A DNA stretch of 64,000 bases from Linum tenue (lineage: Eukaryota > Streptophyta > Magnoliopsida > Malpighiales > Linaceae), in the NCBI GenBank assembly GCA_946122785.1, contig CAMGYJ010000008.1, positions 1,279,912 to 1,343,911 of the forward strand, given 5' to 3'. Below, one piece after another: positions 33,194 to 45,159 of the stretch; positions within the stretch are counted from its first letter, which is position 1, and the number at the start of each line of letters is the position of its first letter. The notes below the pieces were generated by a model. That model had not been told where the DNA came from. It made no database searches and saw only the letters and a list, made by a program, of their open reading frames with translations. The position numbers and the translations under genes are program-made.

Positions 33194-36100
33194 GAAAAAA
33201 TATTTTGGGAAAGCGTTGAAAAAACCATCCGGCCCAGCCCGGTTACGAACTTACATTAAAGGAAGGAAAAGCATAAATGGGTCTAAAATTCCAGTCTTCG
33301 ATCCTCTTTTCTTTTCTGCCTATCTACTTCTTCATACTTCCATGATATTCCAATTCCAATCTTCACGAACCCTAATTTCTAGAACTCCAACTTTCACTCG
33401 ATTTATAGCTCGTGAAGCCTCTTCACACTGTAAATGAATTTCGTGAAAGCTTCAACTTCTGGAAGCACTTGGAGGACTTGAAGCTGCTGGTGGCGCCGGC
33501 GGGGAGGATTGTGTTTTCTTCATAACCGAAACGCTTCTTCATGGTTGGGAGATTTGGAAAGCAATTTGAAAAAAGGTGAGATCAAACTTCCAGCAGCTCG
33601 ATTCATGTTTTGCTCCCCCCCCCCCCCCCCCTCCGGAAATTCCGATACTAACCCAGCTGCCATATTTCGGCATCGAGTTCTCTAATCATATCTCGCTCAG
33701 TCTAGGATGCATTAATGGTTTCCTATGAGTTGCCTGTTTAGCTGGAACGAGGGTACTGTTAACCTTGGATTTCTAGTTTATTTTGTACCTGTTCTCAAAA
33801 TTCCAACAGTAAACTAGACAGATTCGTTTGATTCCTCGTTCAGTTGTGATGGATTTTTTGCTGCTTCCATCGTTCTGTAATTTTCTATGTATGATTTGTT
33901 TTCTTGAAAGGGGTCGTTAGTAAGTCGCAAGGATTCAGATTCTTATTAATGCTCACGATGTGTTTGATCATTTGCCTGAAACCAAACGGTTAGAGTGTTA
34001 GTTCACCTTGAGAATTAGGTGTTCTATGTAATGCTCGTAATATGCTCGACTGGCCATTGCAAACTTGCTGGTTTTTCTTTATCCTGCCTCTTGCATGCGG
34101 ATACAACTGTCATGCCCTGTCTTTTGCCCTGTCACTACTACTGTTTTTTAGCTTCTTGTTTGTTTAGCTCACCTTAGATGCGGTTGCCTTTCTAATTTGA
34201 GCTTGCTTGATTTTTTTTTTTTTTTTGTGTGGCTTTCTTATTTATGCTATTTATAGCTGACTTTCCTATTTTTCACAGCATGGGAGTCGGGAGATCAATT
34301 TACTGAAGAGGTTTGAGCTTAATTACTTGTCTAATATCCTAGAATACTAGAATAGTCATTGATGGATCTATGTTAATTGACTAGATTCAATGGATCTCTA
34401 TTAGTTATTTAGATTGGTCTAGATTGTCGCGGTGGTTCTACCTTCTCCCATATTACCTACTAAATGTCTTCTTCTTCTTCAAATTCACCTTTTACTAAGA
34501 GACGAGCTGTTAATTCTATAAGAGCTTTCAAGAAAATAGTCATATGAGCAAATATGTTTAGAGAGCGGGAATTAGCTCATTGGTTGATTACATGATCAAA
34601 TACAGAGTAGTGGATGGGAAGAATGGAAAGTTTCTAGAATGATTTTAAGTCTAATTGCTAGTCAAGATACATGCTTTCAATTGAAAATCATTCCTTTTCG
34701 TTCTAATTTTGCATTTAATTTATCGCGATTGGCTCTCTGGCAAGTAGCCATGAGAATTTTAGATCATTTAGCAGCATCATCTTATTTTTTCTTTCTTACA
34801 GGTTGTTCTTGGCCACCTCATGCTAGCTCTCGTCCATGGGAAAAGAATTAGAAGGAGGATTCAGTGGTCTCGGGTAGGGGGCTTGTTACTAAGATATCCT
34901 CATTCTCTGCAGGTCTATCTTGGATGAAAGAGAGGTGTAAGCAGCATATTAACTTCTATCACCAAGGCAAGTCTGAATCTATTCACATAGTTGTTTTCAC
35001 AGCTCTTTCTTGTGTAGTACTAGTCTTGATCAGAATTGACCATCGAATAACTTTAGAAAATTGAAACGAGTGATTCCTCTCCCTTGTGCTATATCATACC
35101 TGATTCCCCATTGTTGGTTGTACAATATAGCCCAATGCCCAGCCATTGAATTCCATTTTAGACTAGAGAACATAGCTCTTATACAATGCGAATACATAGA
35201 AAGTTTGACGTTTTCAACATAGATGCTTCCACTTATCAGTTATTTGAATACAATAGTTTCTGTAGCCTTTGTGAGTATGTGAGCATGTGAGCTATATCTA
35301 CTCCCACATAATTGCACCCAATATCTCTTATTTAGACATTCTTACGGCTCTAGGAATTCTTTGCATGGATTTCTTTTAGGTTTCCTTGACAGAAAATAAA
35401 CATAATTCGTAGAATATAGAAGATCCATCTTCTTAAATAGGGCTGTCAAGTAAATCTTGTTTTTGAATGGACTCATGACAGAGGAGTTATACCCTTCTGT
35501 ACTTGTTTATACTTACATTCTTCTTTCTCTTCAATTTTTCTTTATGGTAAATCTGTTAGTTGCTTTCGGGATATTCACAACCTCTCACTGGAAAAGGTCT
35601 GAGTAAGCCATTTTTGTCCCTCGTGATTTAAGTTTCAGTAGTCATTATGTTAATCCAATCTTTTTAGCTTTACTCTCACAGTGCATAAACCAGGGGTTCT
35701 GGTCTGACACCAGCAACAGGGTGCAGGTGCTTCATAAGTTTAAATGCCAAAGGTTTTGTCCTATGGACATGAGAAACGCAAATAGTGAACAAGGAGATGA
35801 TTGAGAAGCTTAACGACGATGTTGATTTGATTGAATTGATGCACCACTGACTTCTTAACCAACGCGAATGTTACTACGGTTCACACCTCTCCAAACAATG
35901 TTCGAACGAGGGTGTTTGAGTTTTTGGGAATCTGCGTTACCGCTACTCCTATGGAGATTCCTATGGAGAGCTCTGCGACTACGACTACTTCAAACAACTA
36001 TGGAGATCCTTTCTGGAAGAAGAGCTCCGCGAAGGAGTTATATATAAAGAAAAGGTAAAGTTTTGACAGAGTTGATATGTGTTGATTTGGTTGTCCCTCT

Positions 36101-36253
36101 TCTCCATCCCTGCTCCAGTGATTTTATGTAAAATCACTTTCATAGTTTTCACGCTCCATGAAACTGCTTCCTCAACTGCTCTGTCATGAACTCCCACGTG
36201 TCTCAACTGCCTTGATCTCCTCTTCGCTCTGGTTGGCGTGAATCTTACGTAAA
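33194..36253. other. Long non-coding stretch, possible gene relic
   Basis: No ORF over about 75 codons and no recognised protein. Bases 33300-33575 look like a 5' untranslated exon with a good donor (AAAAAG/GTGAGA at 33575). A run of 17 C residues is at 33615-33631 and a T15 run near 34210. Bases 34279-34311 could be a tiny exon between TTTCACAG and GTTTG. From 34440 to 35060 there are short plus-strand frames of unknown origin. I cannot support a functional gene. Confidence 0.35.
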
Positions 36254-36254
36254 A

Positions 36255-36383
36255 GAAAACACATTTGCTACAACGTTATATTCTTCAACGACACTGCATC
36301 TCCAATCTCCAGTTCTATCCACGTGAGGCACATGTGCACACCAAAGAACCTGAGCCCAGGATCAGTGTCGCGGTTCGAACCGC
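36255..36383 (+). repeat. Left copy of a ~130-bp direct repeat flanking the CACTA element
   Basis: It shares almost its whole length with 40070-40200 (aaagaaaacacatttgct, caacgttatattcttcaac, actgcatctccaatctcca, cacaccaaag, cctgagcccaggatcagtgtcg), with roughly 10% differences by eye. This copy ends in the perfect palindrome GCGGTTCGAACCGC, directly against the CACTA terminus. Confidence 0.8.
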
Positions 36384-37439
36384 CACTACAACAAAAACGG
36401 TCTACTGCCACGTTTTATAGTGCCACTTTCTACAAACGTCAATAGAATGGAAGAAAAAATATTTATGCGGCATTTACTCTAAACGTTACACTTGTATAGT
36501 CTATGGCGACAATGATGGTGACGTTTAAATTTTGATGGAGGAAAGTAGTGATGTTGCAACATTTGTTTGAATTAAAATAACACTTAGATAAATGTTCTTT
36601 TGCGTGTAGATTCTTCTGATGTAAAAAAAAAGTCACATTAAAACTTAGTGTCTTGCGACATTTTTTTGCATCACATTCGGCAAATTACAGGGTTATTTAT
36701 AGCGACACTTTCCCCAAATGTCACTAGAATGACGGAAAGAATATTTTATACGACATTTACACACTTGTATAATTTATGGCGACAATAGTTGTGACATTTA
36801 GATTATGACGGTGGAAATCACCATTGTTGCTACATTATTTTTAATTACAACAACGCTTGACTAAATGTCGTTGTAAATTCTTTGCTGGATAGGTTCTTCT
36901 GACGTTTATAAAATTGTCACATTAAAACTATATCTATTGCGACATTCTTTCACGTTACATTCAAAAATTACAGGGGCTGCAACAATTTTTCCGAATTCAG
37001 AAACCCCATAGGAAAAATATCAAACATGATAACAAATAATTAAAGTATATTTGTTATGGTAGCATTATGCGTGTGTATTATGTTATCTTCAAAAGTAAAA
37101 TAACAAAGAAAACCCATACGTATTGAGAAAGGCACTATAAACTATGGTTTGTTTGTTTCTTATAGAAACAGAGAGAACTAGCATTAAAATAAATAAAATG
37201 CTATATCTTATGGAAGGTAATTATTAAGGAGAAGTATAAGTACATATCAAATATATAACTAAAAAGAGAAATTCTGTCTAGGAATTAATTTTGAAGTAAA
37301 ATACTAGCTAATCTACAATCTCAAATGTGTCTCGAGGCTTAACTCGAACAACAACACTCCAACTTGCTTCTGTTCCATATTGAACATAAAACACTAGTTC
37401 AACTTGTGAAGCAAAAACAAATAGTTCATCGTTCAAGTT

Positions 37440-37690
37440 CTACCTGTATGAACCATCTTTGTCTTTCTTTACCCCTCTTCCTCTTTCGACATCAGCCCAA
37501 TCGCACTTAAATAACACAATCCTGAATCTTTCATAATAGTTCAGCTCTATGATATCAACTATTCTGCCAAAATATTCTATAGCCTCTGCAGAAGTTGATG
37601 TTTCTGACATGACAACCACACCACTGTTTTGAGCTTTTGTAGATTCTTCCCTGCCTTCAGAGTGGAATCTAATCCCTTTTATGATATATC
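37440..37690 (-). pseudogene. CACTA transposase C-terminal DUF4216 domain
   Basis: The minus strand reads GYIIKGIRFHSEGREESTKAQNSGVVVMSET...EYFGRIVDIIELNYYERFRIVLFKCDWADV, the DUF4216 pattern at the C-terminal side of plant CACTA transposases. The frame is open for about 84 codons and stops at a TAG near 37440. It belongs with the two upstream fragments of the same gene. Confidence 0.8.
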
Positions 37691-38124
37691 CACTAAATCT
37701 TCAAAACACTTTATTTGGACCTTGGGATAGCCATTTTACATGTTCAGTTACACGTGGGTCTTTCATATATGATAACCTGGAAACCTAATAAAAATAAATA
37801 TTAATTTCTTAGAACGAATATGTCACTAACATATTTATATGAAAAATTAAATAAATGATCACGTCATTTTATTTTGTGAATTATACTTACATGACCCTTT
37901 AACCATTCTACAAAAGTAGCATTATGTAGTTTTTCAAAATCGAGTCAAGAGATGCCCCATCGCGGATCTTTATTTCGAGATTCCCTTTTGATAGCATCAC
38001 GATGATCCCTAGAAGTTAAGAAACAAAAACAATCATTCCATTGCTTTGAGTTATTACTAAAATTATATAATTGGTAATAAATGGAAAATTAAACGGATAA
38101 TATCTTACTAACGAAAGGAAATCA

Positions 38125-38640
38125 TTATATCACAATTATATAAGACATAGGGGTGAGCTTGGACCAATGTCTTATCATCAAGTTTGAGATCTTATACCCC
38201 ACTATTGGTCGACGTCCGGGAAGAATTAGGCAAGGAGCATCATGAATCAGTGTTAAATCTTCATCAACTGTAAGACTATCGTTATTCCTCGCAAATCGAT
38301 TAAATCTTGTCTCTACACCTTCATAGTATCTAGAACAAAATGTAATACATTCATTTGCGATGTACCACTTAGCAATTGAACTTTCCGGACGAGCTTTATT
38401 TTTCACGTTAAACTTAAGTGTCATCAAGTACCTGCAATATAAATATGTTCTGATTACTTTAGAGGAGCAAAAATAAATGACTATAATATATTTATACCAT
38501 ACAAAAGAGCTATTAAAGCTCAAAGCATCATCAAATAAAACAAGTACCCGTAGCTTCTCAATGAACAACAAACAGACGACGACAGCAGGCATGATGAGAG
38601 TTGGGAAAAGCATTAAACCAGCTACCTTCATTTTCTTATG
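38125..38640 (-). pseudogene. CACTA transposase DUF4218 region
   Basis: The piece YLMTLKFNVKNKARPESSIAKWYIANECITFCSRYYEGVETRFNRFARN (about 38430-38280) matches the DUF4218 segment that follows the TNP2 core in CACTA transposases. The first about 60 residues of the open frame are hydrophobic and are probably intron. Homology begins near 38432 after a likely acceptor. Confidence 0.8.
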
Positions 38641-38650
38641 AATGGCAATA

Positions 38651-39276
38651 TCTATCTATATATATATATATATATATATATAAAGCTGAAGTAAGTTTAC
38701 GGTTATATAAAAACTTACTTTTTGATATCCAAATTTAATTAAATCACAACTTAATCACTATAATGTATATTTTGCATTTTGATACCTCAAATTTAATTTT
38801 AAAGTAAATTCATTGAACAATTATATTATGGTATCTACATTTTATAAGATTTTCGTACCTATAATTTTTTAAATTTACATATTGGTCCAATGTTTAGATT
38901 TCACTTGAATCCATGATATTCATACCCAACTCATACACATTTAGATTATGGAAGCAAATATCCATACCCTACCCAAACCCTTCTATAAACTTCCAAACCC
39001 ACATATACGTCATTCATACCCTAACTATAATCAATAAATGGATCACTTAGGTTTAGGTATATATCATTTACTAGCCAAAATTTTCAAAATTGGATGTTCA
39101 CCGCTATATATCTATTCTCAGCCAAGATCATATTGTCAAGTCAATATTACTAACAAACTTGCTAAAAAAATTAGGTTTAGAGGACTAATAATACTAACAA
39201 TACACCATAACGGGCAACATAATACATGCCAGTAGGCCATCTTCGACCCTCGACAAGACGCGACATCGCCACCTAG
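38651..39276 (+). mobile_element. Non-autonomous Helitron, 626 bp
   Basis: It starts TC followed by a TA run (TCTATCTATATA) and ends CACCTAG, preceded by cgacaagacgcgacatcgc. It is inserted between A (38650) and T (39277), as Helitrons do, with no target duplication. A longer relative lies in the opposite direction at 42851-44563. There is no Rep/helicase gene. Confidence 0.75.
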
Positions 39277-39649
39277 TATTTATTAATAAAACAAATTACA
39301 CATCGAAGAGAAATACATGGAAAAAAGATGGGAATGAAAGAAAACGAGGCAACCACCACTCTCCCTGATACAGGTGTCTCAACCCACATGAAAAAGACAC
39401 AACCCAACCCCACCAACTTATATAATAACCAAAAGTTGTCCCTGCATGCATGAAGAAAAAAAGCATTAGAACAACATTGCTTTATAAGAAATCCACACGC
39501 AATAGGCAAATTCACATGTAAGAGAAACCCCTGCATAATCCAGTGGGTAAAAAAAAAAGACAGACAACACTATTGTGGAGTCATTGTTAACAAACTAAAA
39601 AATACGCAATCAAACCCAAAGCATTCATATATGGCACTAGTTACCTTTT

Positions 39650-40062
39650 GATAGGATACATCCACATGTAATTATGTACTGGTCCTGCTAATTTAGCCAC
39701 TGTTGCAAGATGACTCACTAAATGCACCATAACTGTGAAAAACGAGGGAGGGAAGATCATTTACATACTACAGAGCGTCCTGATTATTTGACAATCTAAT
39801 TCTTCAGGATAATCGACTTTGAGGACCTTTGAGCATATTCCTTTAAAATATGTACATAAGTCAATGATCGCTTTACTCTCCTTTTTCACGCAAGCATCCT
39901 CTTATAGCTATCGAAAGCAAATCTTGCATCAAAACATGACAATCATGGCTCTTTAGCCCAACTAGCTTACGCTCCTTCATGTTCACACATCCTGATATAT
40001 TAGAGGAATAACCATCTGGCACCTTAACTGCTTTCAGTACACTAAGCATACGTTCTTTCTGA
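39650..40062 (-). pseudogene. CACTA TNP2-type transposase core fragment
   Basis: Translation of the minus strand gives, with stops, LKAVKVPDGYSSNISGCVNMKERKLVGLKSHDCHVLMQDLLSIAIRG and then IFPPSFFTVMVHLVSHLATVAKLAGPV...WMYPIKR. These are hallmark blocks of the TNP2/Transposase_21 family. A stop replaces the residue before the IFPPSFF block. The N-terminal part is lost at the truncated border. Confidence 0.8.
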
Positions 40063-40069
40063 GTATCGT

Positions 40070-40200
40070 GAAAGAAAACACATTTGCTGCAACGTTATAT
40101 TCTTCAACAGCACTGCATCTCCAATCTCCACTTCTATCCACGTGATGCACACGTGCACACCAAAGTACCTGAGCCCAGGATCAGTGTCGTGGTTTGAATC
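40070..40200 (+). repeat. Right copy of the ~130-bp direct repeat
   Basis: Direct duplicate of 36255-36383 (see there). It continues to the right into gcgacgttgtcgct rather than into a CACTA end, so this is the side that kept the original continuation. Confidence 0.8.
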
Positions 40201-41002
40201 GCGACGTTGTCGCTAATTAAACAATTGTGTTGTTTTGACTCCACGACATTGTCAGCTCGCAGCTTTGCTCAGCGACATCACCAAGCTCGCGACATCATTG
40301 AGCTCCGCGACATTGTTAAACTCACAACCCCGTTCAGCTCGCGAAGTTGTTGGATCTATGGCGTTGTTGAATGCCACTGACCTTGCCTGCCGCTGACCAT
40401 CACGATGTTGTTTAGTTCGCGGCATCGTTAAATTCGCAATGCCGTATTAATTTAATATTTGAGCCAAAGTATTTTAGGTGTAAACAATATCCAAAGCTTT
40501 GGCGTGATAATAATAACCATTTTTGTAAAAATACAGAAAATATTCTGAATTTGGATGGTTGCACGACAAATCTAGCCATTTCCATTACAAACTTTAACAA
40601 TGTTAAAAATTTCGTCAGTTAGATTACCGCCACGCCAACTAGGATGACATCTCAAGACACGTCAGCAACAACTTAGTCTAACACGTAGATGACACGTATA
40701 CAAAAAAAATTCAAGAACCGCCCCTCTTCCGCTCACCACCGTCCATTCTTGCTGACCTCGCCGTGGACCTTAGTTTGCCGTCAGCAAGGCCAACAACGAG
40801 TTTCAGTTCTTCAATTCCCGAGTGATTCTTTTCGTCGATTGGACCTTGTGATTGTTGAATCTGGAAAATTCCAGAGTTATCTTCTCTCGAGTGGCTAAAG
40901 CTTCCCGAGTACCAGAGTTACTCGCTATATTCACTGTCTTACAGTCCTTCCGCCATACTCGTTTTGTTTTTTAACTAATAAGCGATTCAGAGTTACTCGC
41001 TA
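40201..41002. other. Degenerate CGCGACATTGTT repeats, then unassigned DNA
   Basis: From 40201 to 40445 variants of agctcgcgacattgtt recur about every 17-18 bp or multiples of it. From 40640 to 40960 the sequence is GC-richer and pyrimidine-rich like a 5' untranslated region, but no gene follows. Confidence 0.45.
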
Positions 41003-41290
41003 TGTTAATTAGTACAATTGGAATTTTTTTTTTTTTGAGGGATAGTACAATTGGAATTGACTACACTCAATGAATGCTAGCTACTAACCGAAGGACTGTT
41101 GCCCTAATTAATTGGAGTGATGCCTTACACCGCATCAGTAAGCTAAAATTGTACACACAATGCCCGAACCATAAAAAGAAAAACCAAACCATACTTGCAT
41201 AGAGAGTGTTGGGACCGAGCTTGCCTTTGACCCCATCTAAGCGGACATTGTTTCCTCACACTAAAAGAACAAATCTTAGATACTACCGAC
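41003..41290 (+). promoter_or_regulatory. Orphan copy of the phospholipase A1 promoter
   Basis: The segment matches the DNA upstream of the intact lipase gene (about 49709-50090). Shared words include tgaatgc, ccgaaggactgttgccctaa, ttaattggagt, catcagtaagctaaaa, ccaaaccatac (ctaaaccatac in the intact gene), gggaccgagcttgcct and tcacac.aaa.gaacaaa. About 90 bp containing the TATA box is missing, and no lipase coding sequence follows. It is best read as a relic of a third tandem lipase gene. Confidence 0.75.
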
Positions 41291-41832
41291 TAGCTGTTAA
41301 TATGACTTGAATTGGATCATCTGTCATGCACTGGAACGGGTAATCTCTTCAAGTATACTTCCTCAATTTCTTTATAATCTGTAATCTTCTCAATTATAGA
41401 AAAATTAGCTCTCTCTTGCAAATGAACTACCTAACACATTGTGTTAGTAAAACACATAAAGTTTTGTTTACTTTCTTGTATTTTAGATTATCATGATCTG
41501 TCCTTTAACACTAGCAGCTCATCTTTTAGTGAACTTTGTGATTGATCAAACAAAAAGAACAAAGAGCACTCCCAGTGCAATCTAAGTAAGAAAAACAATG
41601 CCAGCCCAGGGGTGGAAATAAGGCTGGTATTCGGTTGGTATGCGGTTTAACCAATTCACGGTATACCAAATCACGGTAAGTGGTTGCCGACAACCGTATC
41701 GGATTCTTGCCCGTTAATCGGCTAACCGACTAGCCGGTTACCAGTTACCAAACCGATTATCCGATAACTAATGAGAGGACCCGAGGAGGGTGTCATGTCA
41801 TGTATGGGTATGGCTTAATAGATTAATTCTTA

Positions 41833-42234
41833 GGGGTCTTTTGGTTTTGGTAATTGTTTGGTTGAGATAGTTACAATGCATGCATTGTCTATATTTTTTT
41901 TTTAAATTTTCTGCACAAATAATACATGCATTGTTTGCTTGATGTGATGAGAACTATCACTCAAAATGAGTGATAGTAATATCTCTACTAAAACTTGAGA
42001 TTGTTTTGATGAGATTGTTAGGTTCCTTTTTTGTTCTAATTATACCCTTAATTATATACATATGTTCTAATAAAAGTAAGGGCAAAAGTGATATTTCACA
42101 CAAATAGTAAAAGAACTATCACCAAAACCAAACAATGCAAAGTACATTACATCCTTTTCTTAATTGCATGTATATTACAATACGCGCATCGATCACAATA
42201 CATTAATTTAAGTATCGTCAAAACCAAACTACCC
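41833..42234. mobile_element. Tourist-like MITE, 402 bp
   Basis: The left end GGGGTCTTTTGGTTTTGG and the right end reverse-complemented, GGGTAGTTTGGTTTTGAC, are terminal inverted repeats similar to those of the MITE at 32766. TTA precedes it and TAA follows, so the target duplication is imperfect. Between 41612 and 41790, to its left, ccggtta/taaccg-rich DNA beginning CAGGGGTGGAA looks like half of a hAT MITE. Confidence 0.6.
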
Positions 42235-42850
42235 TAATTTCCAAAGATATTTCAGTTTTACTATATATGGTGTATCTTGATGTTTTCGTATACATGTAAA
42301 ACATCTACAATAATGGATGTCTTTTCGCTTTTTCATTGTGATATGACATTTTTCATTTCATTGTTGTGATTTGTTATTCATCTTTCGAAAACAACATAAA
42401 AGATCCAAAGTGGATCTACTCCAAGGATTTCACTCTTCCTTTTTTTTTTCTCGTTTTCTTTTGTATTACGACTTGGACAAGTGATAGAGTTGTATTATAA
42501 AATACAAATTGACTCACCATAAGAAATTGAATTTAGATTTCATTGATGATGCAGAGTAAATGAAACTGATACTTAGTATAATTATTAAAACTGACGAGGT
42601 GGAAGTAGAGACTACATATAAAATAAATAATTTATTTTATAGTTGTTGATGGTCTTAGTGAGTTTTATTATATAGATTATAAATTAATTAACATTTTTCG
42701 TTTGGGGCATGATACTATACTATTTCTCCGGTGGATGGACAATATAGTTCATAATTCTCTAAACTCAAACACTCAAACAATAAGATCAATTTAATTAAAA
42801 AATAACTAATAATTTAGATTTGTCAAACTACATCTAATAGTATATATATA

Positions 42851-44563
42851 CTAGGTGGTGATGCCCCTCCTTGTCGCGGGGCGGAGACGACATATGGGTA
42901 TGTATTATTAGTTAAAAATTAATCTTTTGTTAGCAATTTTGTTAGTAATATGAATTTGAATATGATATTGACTGAGAAGAGATATATGGCGGTCAACATT
43001 CAATTTTTGTTGTTGAAAATTTTGGCTAATAAATGATATTTACCTAAACCCAAGTAGACCAATTGATTATGGGTAGGGTATGGGTGACGTATATGTGCGT
43101 TTGTAAGTTTGTAGATGAGTTTGGGTAGGATATGAATATTTACTTTCATAATCTAAATGTGTATGAGTTGGCTATGGATACTCATTTATTCGTGGGTGTT
43201 TTACTTACACATACAAAATTAGACCTATTTGTAGAACTTCAAAAGTTTAGGTACCAAAATGTAATACAAAAAAATTTTAGGTACTAAAATGTAATGTTCC
43301 ATCAAAATTTTGAGGCTTATATGCCAAAAAAAAATTTAGGTTATAAATTTAAAGATCTATTAAGTTTAGGTACCGAACTGTAATTTGCATAGTTGAGGCT
43401 TAATTCCTTTATGGTGATGTATTTAAGATAATAATTGTTTACTTTTTCATAGAAAAGTCGAAACTATTTATTTGATATGTGTAGATACCTAGCCAAACTT
43501 TCCATGTATAATTGTTGAAAATTAGCCCCGGTGAAAAAGAAAAACTCTAGAGAGAAGCAAAAAAATACAACTGGAACGCGCTTAAAATTTCACGCCTTCA
43601 AATCCTGTAGAGGAAATGACGACTTTCTAATAAGTAATAACCATGTATATTTATTTGTAATTGGACTCGACATTGAGCTAGAAAAGTTAGTAGTTCATGG
43701 TTCAATTATTAATTCTTTAGACTGTTGGTGAGTCATGTATGAACCTGTTCATCCTTGTCATTAGAATATGTAAAAATAGTAGGGGTGCCTATACGGTCCG
43801 GTCCGGTTAAATTGGCCCAAATTGATCCGGTCCAGTCCGGTCTTTTTGAAAATATAAGGACCAAAGATTGGATTGGATACAGTCCGGTCTTGATCCGGTC
43901 TGGCCTTGACCCGGTCCGGTCCCAATTCGGTCTTGATTTTATATTGAGCTTGTGGGGATTTTAGTGGCCTAAGACCTGAAAGGGCGAGGAGTTGGTTAAG
44001 TTTTGTACTAAGTGCCAAGGTTTGTGACCGTGTATGCAATTACCCTTAAGTTTTGAGTGTTGAGCTCTCTTATCCGGTCTTTATCCAGTTTTCGATCCGG
44101 TCCCGAACGGTTTTTTACCTCAAATCTAAGCCCAAAGATTGGATTGGATTGTTTACTATCCGGTCCCGGTCCGGGTTATACAGTCCGATTTCGGGTAAAA
44201 CCAAAAAACCCGGACCAAATAGCCAGCCCTAAAAAATAGTATACTGATTAGGGTTTTGGAAGGCGAGTGAAAAATGAAACGAAAAGGAAGTAGATGATGG
44301 AAAGGATTGGTGGATTGGATCAAGTGAAATCTAAACATTGGACCAATATGTAAATTTAAAAAATTGTAGGTACGGAAATCTCATAAAATTTAGATACCAA
44401 AACATAATTGTTCAATAATTTGACATTAAAATTATATTTGGCATATCAAAATGTAAAATGTACATCATAGTGACTAAGTTGTAATTTAAATAAATTTGGG
44501 GTAACAAAATGTTATTGTTTATGCAACAGTAACCGCACTTAAGGTTTATATATAATAATAAAA
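42851..44563 (-). mobile_element. Helitron, minus strand, with extra cargo
   Basis: On the minus strand it ends GCCCCGCGACAAGGAGGGGC (a GCCCC/GGGGC hairpin) followed by atcaccacCTAG at 42851, next to T on that strand. Its two outer sections match the Helitron at 38651-39276 in inverted orientation (for example cctaaacccaag, tgatatttacctaaac, aaacattggaccaatatg). It also holds about 1.1 kb absent from the short copy, including a hAT MITE at 43780. The 5' end near 44563 is approximate. Confidence 0.65.
43780..44231. mobile_element. hAT-type MITE, 452 bp, inside the Helitron
   Basis: Ends are TAGGGGTGCCTAT and, reverse-complemented, TAGGGCTGGCTAT. A perfect 8-bp duplication, aaaaatag, flanks it at 43772-43779 and 44232-44239. 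The interior is rich in ccggtcc/ggaccgg words, as in other hAT MITEs of plants, and the ORFs within are not genes. Confidence 0.9.
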
Positions 44564-45159
44564 AAGTAGTAATTCATCGCATTTGAAGTTTAGAGTCAAT
44601 GATCGATATTGGTGGAAGAAACATTATCTTTCTTCGTAGATTGTTGGCCTTAATATTCTGACCTTGGATATAGTCGATGTTCTCATCACCACATTATCAT
44701 CAAATCAATTTTTAGGTTTGGAAAAATCATATTTAGACTATATGAGTAATAATTGGCATAAAGTTTGTGAAGGATTCAACAACAGAATAGTATTTGGAGG
44801 AACATTGAGCATACATAAATCTTTTGAAGAATATAAAAATATATAGCTTTGTCCTTCAAGAACAATATAGTATGGATGGATAATGGATGTATTAGCTAAT
44901 TAAGGTTGGTATTGTGAAAACGATACTATACTATTATCTGTTTTTCACAGCGCTTTCGCATTTCGTAGGAATGCGTTAGGGTGGAAACTGAATTTCTAGT
45001 AGCCATCGTGGCTACATCAATATCCATAATTTATTTTCTTCTCTTTCCTCTTTTTTTAATCTTACGGTTAAGATTGCCTTAGGATAATTTTGGAATAAAA
45101 AAAGGGACCACACTTGATTATTCTATATATTCTACCCTAACCCTACTTCTACAGCCAAA
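44564..45159. other. AT-rich spacer, nothing recognised
   Basis: It contains one plus-strand frame, 44664-44846, of 60 codons with no recognisable similarity. The rest shows no gene or repeat border. Confidence 0.4.

Larger units (their letters stand above)
36384..40069 (-). mobile_element. CACTA (En/Spm-type) transposon, truncated
   Basis: CACTACAACAAAAACGG at 36384 is a CACTA terminus. Behind it are two ~282-bp sub-terminal tandem copies starting near 36416 and 36698. On the minus strand a TNP2-type transposase is spread over 40062-37440, so the visible terminus is the 3' end of the element. The other terminus is missing: the element stops at about 40069, where the ~130-bp repeat of its left flank reappears. 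A Helitron (38651-39276) and about 360 bp of unassigned DNA (39277-39640) lie within. Confidence 0.85.

Noticed and set aside
34460..35064. Possible organelle-derived or host gene piece with short plus-strand frames.
   Set aside because: No recognisable protein, no consistent exon model and several stops; left as unassigned.
36370..36383. GCGGTTCGAACCGC as an internal promoter (B box) of a tRNA or SINE.
   Set aside because: No A box at a suitable distance and no cloverleaf; the other copy of the repeat does not keep the palindrome.
41010..41058. A T11-gaggga stretch between two perfect 16-bp repeats (tagtacaattggaatt), resembling an extremely short LINE insertion with a target duplication.
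   Set aside because: The homologous promoter at about 49709-49745 has ggaatttttttttagga at the same position, so the T run is ancestral and the 16-bp repeat is more likely a small local duplication.
43761..44338. Several overlapping ORFs of 60-92 codons on both strands.
   Set aside because: They are translations of the ccggtcc-rich ends of a hAT MITE with a perfect target duplication.
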